Positions 32,346 to 44,588 are shown, counted from the stretch's first letter. The stretch: 64,000 nt of DNA from Lactuca virosa (GCA_928212115.1 CAKMRJ010000001.1:176869456-176933455); one strand, 5' to 3'. Notes: generated by a model not told the origin, from the sequence alone. Numbers and translations are program-made.

Positions 32346-34143
32346 GAATCATCATATTCTATTTTGCATACTGAGATTCGTGCTTAGAGTATATTCGGGT
32401 GCCCCGGTTTTAGATTTTGATGTGTGAGGCATTGACCACCGTCAAAGCAAGCTTTAAGTGAGAGAAGACCAACAACCGATTCAATCTTTGGTGGTATCAG
32501 TAGGGAACTCAAGGAATCCGCAAGATGGGCATGTTTGGTTTGAATGCAGGATTCGTAGGGGTCCTTCGAGGACACGAGGCAATAAGGAATTGGTTTAATC
32601 GTGGGTGTAAGATCGGTAATTTTCAAGTTCATACCTTCAAAGTGTGGTCTGTTGTAATTTCGTATGGGAGTTACTCTAGTGCAAGTAGGTTGTTGACTTG
32701 GTTGGGTACTCGTTTCGATAGTTTATATTTTATTCTTCTCATCCGATGAAGTCACCAATGAATTATAGTGGATTCATTGGAAAATGCACGAGAATATTGA
32801 CGTCATTGAGATTTCGTGGAGTATTCATTCAATTTTGGCAGGTGTGTGTTCGCTAGGATTGCCTAGTAATGGAACGCTAGTACTTGTGAGATTAGGTTGT
32901 CAACAACTTCGAGTTGTCAGCTTGCGAGATAGATTGGAAATATATCAATTTTGTGGTTGGAAGAGTGTGGTAGAATCCAAGTGGGGGTGAACCGCTTGGA
33001 CTAAGAGATTACACAAGAAATGAGATTTTAGGTTACCTTGTGCACCAGTGGTGGTGCATGGCGGGTATATGAATAGGTTCAGTCTGAGGGTTGTGATAGA
33101 GCCTCTCTACATGTTCTTGTCTGATAAAGGCTTTGGGACTCGAAGCAGGAACCGAATACCTGATTGGTATATAGTCGAATGAGGCTTCGATCCATGATTC
33201 ATTTGGTTGGCATGTAGTGATAGAAGTGTTGTAAGACTGCGGGGTGGTCATAGCATTCACTAGGTTAGCAAGTAGTGATAGAAGTGTTGGAAGACTGCAC
33301 AGCGGTGGTAACATTCACTAGGTTGGCCGGTAGTGATAGAAGTGTTGTAAGACTGCGGGGTGGCTGTAGCATTCACAAGTTTGGAAGATAGTGATAGAGG
33401 TGTTGTAAGACTGTGGGGTGACCTGTAGCATTCACCTGGTCCATGAGTAGCTGTGAGAGTGTGGTGAATCAATGATTTGGCTCGTAGTTTACACTAGGTG
33501 GGATTAGACTATGGCAGGATGGGTAGTGAGACTGTGGGAAGTCCACAACATTTGTAATATCAAGGAAGTTTGTAGGCCGTATTGGGCCGGTCATGATGTA
33601 AGACTATAGTTGGGGGTGTAGCATTCATTTAGAGCAAATTAAGTTACGTTGCATCAGTGTTATGGTTGGTTATGATATCCCTGGTTGGAACAAGAGGGCT
33701 GTTGAAGCCTTATATACAAGTAGGTTAGGGCGGCTTGTCCACACAGACTCTTGGATAAATCTTGTGGTGTAGTCATTTGAAATGATGTCAGTTTCAGCGA
33801 CCGGTCAAAAATATGGTGCTTCAGATAATTAGTAGATCAAATCACAGCTCAAAAGATCTTGGATAGATCGGAAATGTAAATGTTGGTCAGCAGGATAATT
33901 TAGGGTCGTAAGGATTTCATTCGGATTAGATTGCGAAGTGGAACCAGATTGGCTGTGATTCAGAATGGTTTTGTATGCCGGGAAGTCCGATAAGGTATTA
34001 GATTCCTGGTTTTAAGCTAGGTAGTGATGGTTGTCCTTTATTAGTTAAGGTCGGCGGGAACAAGGAGTCATTCATCGTCAGTATGTGAGTTCTGCTATGG
34101 ATGGGTTCAATTATTGGAACGCCAATTTATGTTATGGTCAACT
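32346..34143 (+). other. GYP-2 non-coding interior replacing pol
   Basis: No protease, RT, RNase H or integrase motif on either strand. It holds a tandem array (33205-33640) and AT/GT-balanced unique sequence. COP-3 is inserted at its right edge after CAACT. Confidence 0.6.
33205..33640 (+). repeat. About 58-60-bp tandem array inside GYP-2
   Basis: At least four clear copies with core 'tagtgatagaagtgttgtaa' plus GACTGCGGGGTGG and 'gcattcac', starting near 33214, 33272, 33331 and 33390. More diverged copies follow near 33510 and 33595. Confidence 0.8.
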
Positions 34144-34896
34144 TGTTGGGTTTTAGTATACTACAACATCCTATGGTGCACATACAACCCTAAATACCTT
34201 GGATCTATGTTTTCTCTATTATACATGCAAATATGAAGTTTCCAAGATATTACCCTATACTAGCATACAAATATCATATACTTGGGTAATAAAATAGATA
34301 GAACACATACCTTTTTTTATGTAACTTGTCTTCATGAAGCTTGAGTGCCTAGTGCCCCAAGTGTGACACCTCAAATGGTTCACACAACGCCATCAACACT
34401 TGGAATAACCTTGAGAATAAGTATACTTTGGTTCTCTCTAGTGAAATCGGCCTTGCCCTTTTGTGTACACACACTAGTGCCCATTTCACCAACCAAGGAC
34501 ATCTTTATATAGTGTGGAGATTAGGGTTAAACCCTAATACCCATGACCTTTCATTTCATATGATCCATGGGTTAAACACTCCATGGACTATCCATGAAAG
34601 CTTAGCCCAACCTAAATGAACTTGGCCCATCACACACATATATCTTAGAGTCCATATTTAATTAGTTCCTTTTGATCACTTAATTAATTATAAATTAATT
34701 CTTGATCAATACTAATTAAATAATATGATTATATATTAATATATTAGAACTTATAATATATTAATATAAATCACTAGTATCCTTTTTGCTCATCTTGTCT
34801 ATCCAATTGTCCCGATTCCATGCAACCCAAATGGACCATGCCGGGTCGGGTCAAGTCTTACCAATTATAGTTATGGACTTAGATATTAATCCAACA
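34144..34896 (-). repeat. COP-3 3' LTR (753 bp)
   Basis: Plus-strand ends are TGTTGGGTTTTAG and ATTAATCCAACA. In sense orientation it starts TGTTGGATTAATATC. The TATA-like complement 'tttatata' at 34504-34511 is the likely promoter position. Confidence 0.95.
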
Positions 34897-37800
34897 GTCT
34901 CCCACTTGGATAAGTCTAAAACTATTATTGAGTATGACTTCAAATCCGACTAACAATCGTAGCTCTCAAAAGCTTATGTCGAACTCTGACCTTGCTGATG
35001 AACTCTGACCTTTGTCAATGACTTGTCCATTAGATAAGGGATCATATATTCTTCCATTCTAGATATCATATGGACTGAGACATGGATTATCAATCATTCT
35101 CTCTGTCCATTTTTTGTTTCCCGATTTTCGATTTATGATGACTGACTAATTGAACAAATCAAATCAGTCCTGGCTTGGCCAAGCACTCACATGTGTCATC
35201 ACTAAATCATCGAGGGGCCCACAAATATCGCTTTTATCCCGAAGGTAAAAGGAATGGATAAACTTCGACTCATATGGCTTGTTCTACTACTTATTGAATC
35301 ATACACAAAGACACATTTTATAACATCGAGTTACCAATGCGTTTTCATGCAATCAATGTATAACCAACCATAGTAAAAACTCATATCTCTAGGTTTCAAG
35401 AATATAAGATATTATCGTCTCATGATCACTCGTGATAAAATCCATGAAGTGATTCAAATGAGCGTGGGTTGAATCGAATACTCAGAACTTATGAGCACTC
35501 ATGAGTGTGTAGCACCGCTTTATCCAACATCTTAGACCTCTACAAGCCAACACATGACAGTCTTGATTCATATCTACTTCCAACATATGACCGACTGTGG
35601 ATAGTTTGAATAACTTAGTCATTCAGGAAGAATGACCTAGTTTATTCTGGAAGTCAAAACATGCAAAATGAAACACAAGAATAAATGAATCAAATATGGC
35701 ATCAAACCCTATGAATATAAATAGACCACTTTTATTTATCACCATACTGATTACTCATTATTTCATTGTTTCGGTTTTATCAACTTTATACCTGAATTAA
35801 AAAACACTAGTTGTCCCATGCTCCAAGCATATACACTATGTTTTTCTAAACAATAGCTTTGCCATACACCAAGTATGCACTCTATGTTTGTCTATGATCC
35901 TTACTTTGTGAAATAAACCAATTGAATATAATTTCAATGATTCTAATTTCACACTCCCAAATCCTTATCGAAAAATGTGAGAATTTCAAATTCCTATCAT
36001 TTATCGAAATCTGTTTAGATTTTAAACTTATATGCACTGACCCTCCTGTAATGAATATGTACAAAGTCACAAAGACTTGTCAACAATCATTATAAGGTAT
36101 TCCAATGGAGATCAACTCCATGGAAACTAAGTCTCATATTCAAAGTACATTGCTTTGGACATGCTTCTTGCATTAATTTTTCTAATCTTAAACAAATAAC
36201 TTCCACCTATGGAGACAACTCCATATTCTCATTTTGACTATCACTTCTGAACAAGAGATGCCTCTTTCAGAATATGTCAATATGGTCCTTCCAAAATTAG
36301 CACTATACTTCCAACTGTCCCTGAGCAACCAATCTTTAGTAAACCTCAGATTGTCCTCGACAATTGCTTAATCATTTTAGTCATATCCAATTCTAGAACT
36401 TTTCCCTTCTTAATGCCTCTAGGCATTTGGAAAAATTTAGAAATGACAAATATTATAGCACATGCAATCGATCCTGTACCCAAAGCAAATGGTACACGAT
36501 TCATGATGTCTCACATAAAGACATGATTCTAGACCAGTATTTTGCTACAATATTTTTATTTGCCATGTTTTCAAAATTTGACTATGAAGAGGGATGCCGT
36601 AATCATAATCAAATTTTGAGAACGCAATATCTAGAATTTCCTTAAGTTGAACCAATCCAACATGAAATTCATATATATATTCTTGACTAAAGATGATTAA
36701 GGTCTCAATCTAAGCCTTTAGAACTGAAATGAAGTATATCATCTCCCTTAATTATAGCAAAACAACTTTTTCAATCCCTGCAGCCTCACGAATTGAAACT
36801 TTTGTTTTCTATAATTAACATTTCTAACTTGCAACACTAACAATAATTATCATGCTCCCACTAACATGATGATTATTAGCATAACACTTATGCTCCCACT
36901 AGCTTTGACATGTACTCAGAAATCAGCTAGACTTCTAGAAATCAATACTTTATTGACTTTCTTACCAAAGTTCAGATTTCTGATACGAGATGCTTTGATA
37001 AAACTTTGTCAAAATCATACACCTTTCCTTAGATAGCATGCATTTGTGTCTAAACAATTTCAGAACTATGAAAAGGGATGTCGTAATCATAGTCTCAATT
37101 GTTTAGACCTTTTGCCATCTGCTTCAAATCTACTTGGTGGAAGTGTTTCCTCACCATCATTTTCATGAATCGGAGAGAAACCTTATGACCCTTAGATTTT
37201 ATGGTGTATGTGTTCTTATCCATGTGAATCTTCAAAACCATAGTCACAAGACAAGGATAATGACAAATCCAAACTCATATGGACTGAACTTATGCAATCT
37301 TAACTTCTTGCCACCTAGCAGTTCAGGGCCTGCCATTGCTTCCAAGTTGTTATGCAACTAATTGAGAACTTTCAGAACTCCTATGCAAAGCCAACTTTAA
37401 CTGGAATAGGTACAGAATATGTCAACACGATAGGTTATAAACCTCAAGTCGTGTGCTAGTGAAGAACCTCAGGTTTTATTCTTGATTAGTTCTTGAAATT
37501 CTTTTTAGGATCTTTAAGACTCACTGTCCTCTTGACATATAAGACTATCTTGCCAAATATTCAAGAGATAGTGTGGATTCTTTATCAAGACAAACACTTC
37601 ATACAAATGGCCTTAGTTGGTCTTTGTTTTATCCAAAACATCACAACTTACCAATTTCAAATGTACAAGAGTAGGACACTTTTACTCTTACATTTGACAA
37701 GTGTTTTAAACCTTTCTTTAAGATATGTCACTCAAGTTACAATCTTGGAGTATGACTCTAAGAATTGTTTTGGAACGAAGTATGACTCATCTTCCTGATC

Positions 37801-38640
37801 TAACCATTTCAACAATTCATTACTCCTCTTCTTAGTCATAAGAATGCACTAAGATGACCTTTAGAGGACTAACTGTGATATGATTTCTAAATCATTAAGA
37901 TGATCACAAACATGATACTAAAGTACTCTCCCATTTTTTCAGATTTCAGAAACTTTTATCTTTCTGCCTAATTTGATTCTTCCCATTCGTTCTGCCATAC
38001 ATTGAGACTTTTCCAATGTTTCAAAATTATACTTAAACTTGTAAGTATAACCATATTTACTAAACTTTAGTAAATCAAATAGTCTTAACGAGCTTTGTGG
38101 TGGACATGACCAGTGCACAAGAATGTGTACTCAAACCCTTTAGTCCTTCACTTGACTCACACATCCATGTGAACAAGTAATTAGTCTTGATTTTCCAATG
38201 CTTGAAAGTTCTCATTCATCATACTATTCAACTTGCATGATTCCATGTTTCGGTCCAATTGAAACTTGGGCGATGATGAACTTTCCTGATTTGGTAAATT
38301 TAGACACTACCACAAATGAAAGAATCAAATCCATTTTCCAATATTGCTGTCAGTGGAATCATATAAGCAGCAATTTTCCACAAATGCCATTGTAAGGATA
38401 CTTCAAATAAATAAAATTAACCAATTTTCTTTTATTTTAAAACTTTGCGGTAAAACTTATCCTTACAATCCACATGGAAAATTATTGTTATCTATTCCTT
38501 AGCAATATATCATAACTTCTTAAGCAACTGCTCAAAATTTTGATGCGATCGAAATCCACCTTCGCGATCAGAATCAACATATACTTCCTTTAAGATTTCT
38601 CTCTACTCTTTGATTCTTAAAACATCAACATGTGACCCAG
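34897..38640 (-). pseudogene. COP-3 pol-derived remnants and 3' non-coding block
   Basis: Contains the conserved non-coding block (35206-35220, complement of GGGCCCCTCGATGAT; 'aacatcgagttac' near 35320) next to the PPT. Further in, short matches to copia pol remain, such as the complement of 'atgtcaaagctagtgggagc' (36889-36908; in COP-2 RT this encodes VKASGS). No open domain survives. The arrangement parallels COP-4 50776-54632 in the opposite orientation, so this is an inherited degenerate interior. Confidence 0.6.
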
Positions 38641-39309
38641 TCACATCATGTAATGAGGATCTCAGAATAGAACTTAACAGAGTTAGATAATGGGCTATAC
38701 CTGATGTAGAGTCAAACTTACTGACTTTAACATCCTTAGATAAATTTGGCAGCTTTGCAATCAACGCCCCTTCCTTTGGCAAAATAAACATATGGACCCT
38801 TTGGTAATGGGACTATCTCAGACTTAGCCTTTCTCTTTACCATTTGGTCAACCGGGTTGACTATAGCCAATCCCTTTCCAATGGGAAGAGAATGCTTTTT
38901 CTGGATTTCCAGTGTCACCATTGTCACTGTCCATAAAGTTTTTGGGAAGTTGATCTTCTAATCAAATTTGCTTTACTATCGTTCCAAATCATTGCTGATT
39001 CAGCAGCACCAAGCAAATAGATATGATCATTAAGGTTCATGTCATAGTCTGTTTCATAGTAGTCCCAAAGGAACTCACTATGTGACTTAGAAAGTGATTG
39101 AACATCCAACTTTCTCAAGACTTTGACACCCAACTCTCCCGGCTTGTCAATATGTGACTTCATCTCTAAGATGTGATCACACATAGACCTTGCTTGCCAT
39201 TAGGGCTTGAGTGACCTTGAACTTGTGGGTTAGGGAGAATAATTGGAGGAGGTGGAGGAAGTAAAGTTCCAAGATATTTGGGAAGATCATAGATGTCTGA
39301 ATTAGACAT
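38641..39309 (-). pseudogene. gag: COP-3 gag remnant
   Basis: The reverse-strand ATG at 39309 begins MSNSDIYDLPKYLGT, followed by a proline run and PNPQVQG. After a frameshift the capsid segment (HILEMKSHIDKPGELGVKVL, then KSHSEFLWDYYETDYDMNLND) lies in 39184-38924. A nucleocapsid-like segment near 38760-38800 has C-X2-C with Q-R-K-G, but the knuckle His is Arg and a stop follows. Clearly homologous to COP-4 gag. Confidence 0.78.
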
Positions 39310-41047
39310 ATTTTGGGAGATATTCAAGATAGTTGATCTAAAGTCCTTAATATAACACCAATATGAAATATTAAGGCTAGGATCCAACAACCTATTTATA
39401 ACTGGAAGAGGGATGCCGTAATCCGAGTTATAAAATAGTTGAAGGTAGGTAAATGACGATATACCAATTTCCACCATGAAAAACGAAATAATTTAATTAG
39501 GTTTTTACTTGGATTTGAAACTCCTAGATCTTTTGAGATTCATTGAACTTTTCAATGACATGTTTCAATCTCGAGTGTGCCCTTCAGGTTTTGTGACTGG
39601 AATGTCGAGGATCACAAAACAAGGTGTGAAGTAACCATGCAAATATACTTGGTACCCTTAATATTTACCCCTCAATCGATGTGCCGGTTAACCACACGAG
39701 CTCCACCGATACTATGATAAATATTAAGTTACCCTTTGCCTACTTTGTTAAATCTTGGTTAGTGTGCCGGTTAACCACACACGCTCCACTAACGGTTTAA
39801 ATAAAGCGCAAAGTGTAATTTCATCGATTAGCACCTTATTCACATTTTCCTAAGTAACTAAGATTGGGAATTAATAAATGGTTTAGTTACTTAGTATTTA
39901 TCATTAATACTTTTAATGAAGGGAGAATTATAGTCCTTGTCCTACCTGTTCGGCTAACGACCGTCCACCAGTCAAGGAAGCGGTGGGTGAGAGTGGACAC
40001 CCATTAAGCTGCCATTTTATAGGCAACAACCTTATACCCCCCTTATAGACCGGCTTCGTGAATGAGGCCTACTAATGGTAAGACTGACTTGCTCTTATAC
40101 ACATATATATATTATTAACTTATAATATTATAAAGTATAAGGGTTGAATTTTAACTTTTAAAATTCTAAGGGCTTAACTTGGAATTAAAGTATTCATTAG
40201 AGTAAACTTTTCAAATTCCAAAACTTGTGGGCAAGTTTTGAAACTATTCAAAACTCTTGGATTTTCATAACTTATGAGTTTTAAGTAAAGCTTTAAAACT
40301 TTTAATGAAGAGACTCTTGGACATCCATAACTTGAGGACAAGTTATGGAGCAACAAAAACTATTTATAAGAAAAGACTCTTCATTTTTTTGTAACCTAAG
40401 GCATATTTATGAGTTTTTTAAGATTCATATATGTGACTTTTCATATAACTTGAGGACAAGTTACAAAAAAAACACATTTTATGAACAACTTTTAGATTAA
40501 TTAGGATCGAAAACAACTAAAACACAATTTTTTTTCCATTAATCTAAACTAACTCATAAATCAAGGAAACATAGAACTTTTGGTAATCCATAACTTATGG
40601 AGTTAAATGTTTATTTTATGATGAAACGTTTCATGTTCCATAACTTAAGAATAAGTTATGGAATTCTTTAAAACATTAACACCAAATTTTGTAACTCCAT
40701 AAAAATAATTTTTTTTTTAAAACCTTTTCATATCCATAACTTATGGAGGTTTCAAAACACATGAGATCACAACTTTAAAAAAACTTTTTGAGCTCCAAAA
40801 TTTTATGAAAAAATTTGTAACTCCTTAAAACATTTAGATCAAACTTTTAAAACTAATAAAATAATCATATCATTTTATCTTTTACTAAATTTGACCTAAT
40901 TCAACTCATATAGCAAATGATTCAAATTTTACAAATAATTAGTTTTTCACAAAACAAGTAATTATCTTAAAATTTAACAAACTTCATGTTTTTTTTTTCA
41001 ACTTTGAAAATCAAACATTTGCATGAATATAACAAAAAACAACCCAT
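39310..41047 (-). other. COP-3 leader with inverted repeats
   Basis: Non-coding leader between PBS and gag. It carries perfect short inverted repeats at 40325-40348, 40638-40661 and 40218-40240, and a partial one at 40441-40464. It also has two copies of a GTGCCGGTTAACCACAC motif (near 39681 and 39762) and long A/T runs (40500-41000). Confidence 0.7.
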
Positions 41048-41060
41048 GGCTCTGATACCA
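41048..41060 (-). other. COP-3 primer-binding site
   Basis: The complement is TGGTATCAGAGCC, one base inside the 5' LTR (41062). Matches initiator tRNA-Met. Confidence 0.93.
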
Positions 41061-41061
41061 C

Positions 41062-41814
41062 TGTTGGGTTTTAGTATACTACAACATCCTATGGTGCACA
41101 TACAACCCTAAATACCTTGGATCTATGTTTTCTCTATTATACATGAAAATATGAAGTTTCCAAGATATTACCGTATACTAGCATACAAATATCATATACT
41201 TGGGTAATAAAATAGATAGAATACATACCTTTTTTTATGTAACTTGTCTTCATGAAGCTTGAGTGCCTAGTGCCCCAAGTGTGACACCTCAAATGGTTCA
41301 CACAACACCATGAACACTTGGAATAACCTTGAGAATAAGGATACTTTGGTTCTCTCTAGTGAAATCGGCCTTGCCCTTTTGTGTACACACACTAGTGCCC
41401 ATTTTACCAACCAAGGACATCTTTATATAGTGTGGAGATTAGGGTTAAACCCTAATACCCATGACCTTTCATTTCATATGATCCATGGGTTAAACACTCC
41501 ATGGACTATCCATGAAAGCTTAGCCCAACCTAAATGAACTTGGCTCATCACACACATATATCTTAGAGTCCATATTTAATTAGTTCCTTTTGATCACTTA
41601 ATTAATTATAAATTAATTCTTGATCAATACTAATTAAATTATATGATTATATATTAATATATTAGAACTTATAATATATTAATATAAATCACTAGTATCC
41701 TTTTTCCTCATCTTGTCTATCCAATTGTCCCGATGCCATGCAACCCAAATGGACCATGCCGGGTCGGGTCAAGTCTTACCAATTATAGTTATGGACTTAG
41801 ACATTAATCCAACA
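41062..41814 (-). repeat. COP-3 5' LTR (753 bp)
   Basis: Same length as the 3' LTR, with about 12 mismatches and no indels seen. The TATA-like complement 'tttatata' is near 41422. Confidence 0.95.
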
Positions 41815-41819
41815 CAACT

Positions 41820-42599
41820 TTGATTAGGGATCCTGATGAGATGGTCGGATCATCTGATTGTCTGGAAAGTAGCAGGGAGTCATTTCGAGGGCGAAATCTA
41901 ATTTAAGTAGGGAGAGTTATAGCACCCTGTTTCGAGTCGTTTTATAATTCGGGACAGTGACCTGAAGATCAAGTATCATAAGGCTTCAAGCTTTGGTAAA
42001 GAGAGGTTTAGACCCATTTAGATGTGGTTAATGAAGATTATGTGATCCAAGAGTTTGGTTTGTGCTCTGGAGACAAAGGGTAAAATGGGAAAAGTGGTGT
42101 TTCAGACTTCTCTTATGAATTAAGAATTTGAGTTTGATGTGTTTTAATTCAAAAGTACTTAGTTAGGGGTGTAGAGCTTCTCAATACCTTTTTGTAGATA
42201 TAAAGATTGTCAAAAACAGAGTTAGAACAAAGAAGTTATGACCGTTAGAAGTTACGAAGATTTTGGACTTACTATAGTACGTTGGGCGTACAGGAAGTAC
42301 ATTGGGTGTATTAGGGTAGCGCTGGTACGTTGTGAATACGCGATCAGTTCCTAAACCCTATTTTCGTGGTTTAAGCCCTATTTAAGCTCTTTAACTTCCC
42401 CAAACCAAATATAATCTCAGCCTCCACCTCTCTAACACCCTCCCTTGAAAACCCTAACCCTAGTTTGAGCCTTTTGAGCAAAAGAATGTATTCTTGAGTG
42501 CTTTGGAGTGTTCTTGGTGCATCTTGGAGAATAAGGAGCTCTTTGGAGAAGTGTTGGTTGCATTGGAGCTTGTAGATCCAAAATTTTTTCACCTTAATC
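41820..42599 (+). repeat. GYP-2 3' end: PPT and start of 3' LTR
   Basis: 'aagtagggagag' (41906-41916) is the polypurine tract, as in GYP-1. The LTR starts near 41918 with TATAGCACCC, probably a decayed TGTAGCACCC. It carries GTACGTTGGGCGTAC (42277-42291) and 'ctatttaagctc' (42369). It stops at 42599 where GYP-3 begins. TAATC (42595-42599) is the predicted target duplication for GYP-3. Confidence 0.85.
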
Positions 42600-42798
42600 T
42601 GTAATGCCCCATTCCTGGTACGTATTTAATCCATTAAATGTCCGTTTTGTAAAAGCTACTCGACGAGTTGGTAGCCCTAACTCGTCGAGTAGATGCCAAA
42701 TTGATCGCGGGTTTTAAGTGGTCTACTCGACGAGTCGGAGCATGGACTCGGCGAGTATGTCCATCAGGAGGAAACCCTAATTCTCAGGGTTTGCACCC

Positions 42799-42806
42799 TA
42801 TTTAAG
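42799..42806 (+). promoter_or_regulatory. TATA-like element in GYP-3 LTR
   Basis: 'tatttaag' in 'caccctatttaagcatc'. The corresponding position in GYP-2 is 'accctatttaagctcc' (28406) and in GYP-1 'caccctatgtaaacacc' (7864), so the site is conserved in all three LTRs. Confidence 0.5.
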
Positions 42807-43892
42807 CATCATTTCAGGTCCCATCCCAACCTGCATTACCTCCACTCCCAGATCTCTAAATTCTAAGTAGCTATTGAGTGTTCTTAAGTTTTCTTGCCAT
42901 TTTTGTGTGATTTCAAGCTAGAAGAAGGAAGGAAACCCTTGGTGATTCAAGAAGAGGTTGTAGATCCAGAGCTAGTGTTGCATTTCAGAACCTTTGAAGG
43001 TATAAAGCTTGTACCTTGGTTTCCATTCACTTAGATCTTCTTATAGACTTGTTATTTGCACTTTATGGGTCCTTTCCAAGATCATTCCGAGATTTGAACC
43101 TTGGGGAATGAAAGGACTTCAGATCTGGACATTTCTGAGCTCTAGAAGCCCAAAGTTGTCACCTTTATCCAACCATGACTCCAAGATATGGTGTAGGCCT
43201 TCATTTTGGCTTGAAATAAGTGTTTTACATTCATAACATCATGCATGAACGTAAAGTTAGGAACTTTACGTGTAATTCATGATTTAGAAGCTTTAGAATA
43301 GTTAGAATCAACTATATGCATTGAGCATGCAAGGAACTCGCCGAGTTGTTCTTCGGACTCGGCGAGTCGGGTCGAGTCCCCCAATATTTTTTAGTTGTGT
43401 ATGAGACCTTTGAGCTGGGAGGAATGGGGGATGAGTTGGTAAGTTGAACAAGATTAGAACTAGGAAGCTAAAGGACTCGACGTGTCCAAGGAGGGACTCG
43501 ACGAATAGAGTCGAAATGTCCCGATGATCATTGTAGACGGAACTCGACGAGTCAGTGGAAGGGCTCGACGAGTTGACTCAGTGGACCACGAGTTAGAACA
43601 TTTCAGAGACTCGTCGAGTAGGAAGATGACTCGACGAGTTGAGTTGACTGGGGTTGACCTTAACGGGACTTTGACCAGAGCGTTGACTTTGATTAAGGGT
43701 AAAATGGTCATTTTACCCTAGGAAAGAGTTTCAGATATTGACCATGTATTATTGTGTTTTGATAGCCAGAGAGACACTGACGCAGTTACCGGATATTCTT
43801 CACCGCAAGATTTTGCAGTCAGCTTTACGAGGTGAGTTTCCTTCTAGTAGTAACGGGTCTACGGCACAATGCAGACCCGTTTAAGTTGTAGA

Positions 43893-44370
43893 GTATGTCG
43901 GGGTGAGCCCGATGCCGGGATTAGCCCGATGCAGTTTATATGTTTCCGGACTTCGGTCCGATGCCGGGGCGGTCCCGAGAAGTAGTTTTGTATGCTTGAT
44001 GTCTTTGTGATTCATCCATGTTTATGTGTTATGTGTTATGTGTTCTGGGGTAAGCCCGATGAATGTTAATTATTATGCCACGTATTATATATTCCGGGGC
44101 AAGCCCGATGTATGCTAGTTTATATGTTATGATTATACGTTTCGGGCTTCGGTCCGATGCCGGGGCAAGCCCGATGCAGATTATGTGTTTATGATATATG
44201 TTATGTATGTGTCGGGGTAAACCCGATGCCGGGGCAAGCCCGATACCGGGGTGAACCCGATGCCCGATACGGTCGGATGTCGGGCTGAGCCCGATGCCGG
44301 ATAGGAGTTCGATGTCGGGTAAGCCGATGTCGGGATTCGTCCTGATACAGTTGGGAGTAGTCCCAGAGTT
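43893..44370 (+). repeat. GC-rich tandem array in GYP-3 LTR
   Basis: Many short imperfect units of 14-20 bp built on CCGGGG(C/T)(A/G)AGCCCGATG, with variants such as 'ttccggacttcggtccgatg'. AT-rich spacers ('ttatgtgttatgtgtt') separate groups of units. Confidence 0.82.
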
Positions 44371-44588
44371 ATGTTATTTGTTATATCTTCTTTGTATGGT
44401 ATGTGGTAGTTTGGGGGAGCTAACTAAGCTTCGTGCTTACAGTTTCAGTTTTGGTTTCAGGTACTTCAGCTAGCAAAGAGAAGGGCTCGGGATGATCGCA
44501 TGGCACACACCACAGTTTTCTAGCCTGGGAGATTTACTCTGATATTTGAGATATTTCAAGTTGGTATGTATTTTGGGATGTTTCAAGT

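Larger units (their letters stand above)
34144..41814 (-). mobile_element. COP-3: complete non-autonomous copia element, reverse strand
   Basis: Two 753-bp LTRs, a perfect 5-bp target duplication CAACT (34139-34143 and 41815-41819), PBS complement GGCTCTGATACCA (41048-41060), and PPT complement 'gtctcccacttgg' (34897-34909). The interior has a broken gag and only shreds of pol. The two LTRs differ at about 12 positions by hand count (1.6 percent), so the insertion is recent compared with the decay of its coding region. It is inserted into GYP-2. Confidence 0.95.
28396..42599 (+). mobile_element. GYP-2: gag-only Ty3/gypsy element split by COP-3
   Basis: Truncated 5' LTR (28396-30038), PBS (30042), leader, decayed gag (31163-32345), then 1.8 kb without protease, RT, RNase H or integrase. 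After COP-3 come about 100 bases with a PPT and the start of the 3' LTR (41918-42599). The 3' LTR is interrupted by GYP-3; its remainder should lie beyond the window. The 5' LTR lacks the first 445 bases or so of the 3' LTR and is fused to COP-1. Confidence 0.87.
42600..44585 (+). repeat. GYP-3 5' LTR (1986 bp)
   Basis: Starts TGTAATGCCCC and ends GGGATGTTTCA before the PBS. Contains about twelve ACTCG-N-CGAGT-like palindromes (42658-42760, 43333-43640), a TATA-like 'ctatttaag' (42798-42806), a GC-rich array (43893-44370), and the 'aactaagcttcgtgcttac' segment (44422) shared with GYP-1 and GYP-2. Confidence 0.9.

Noticed and set aside
33205..33640. Regularly spaced repeats resembling a CRISPR array
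   Set aside because: Units are contiguous tandem repeats without unique spacers, in a plant retroelement.
36427..37798. Several plus-strand ORFs of 60-100 residues
   Set aside because: They lie antisense to the degenerate pol interior of COP-3 and have no domain.
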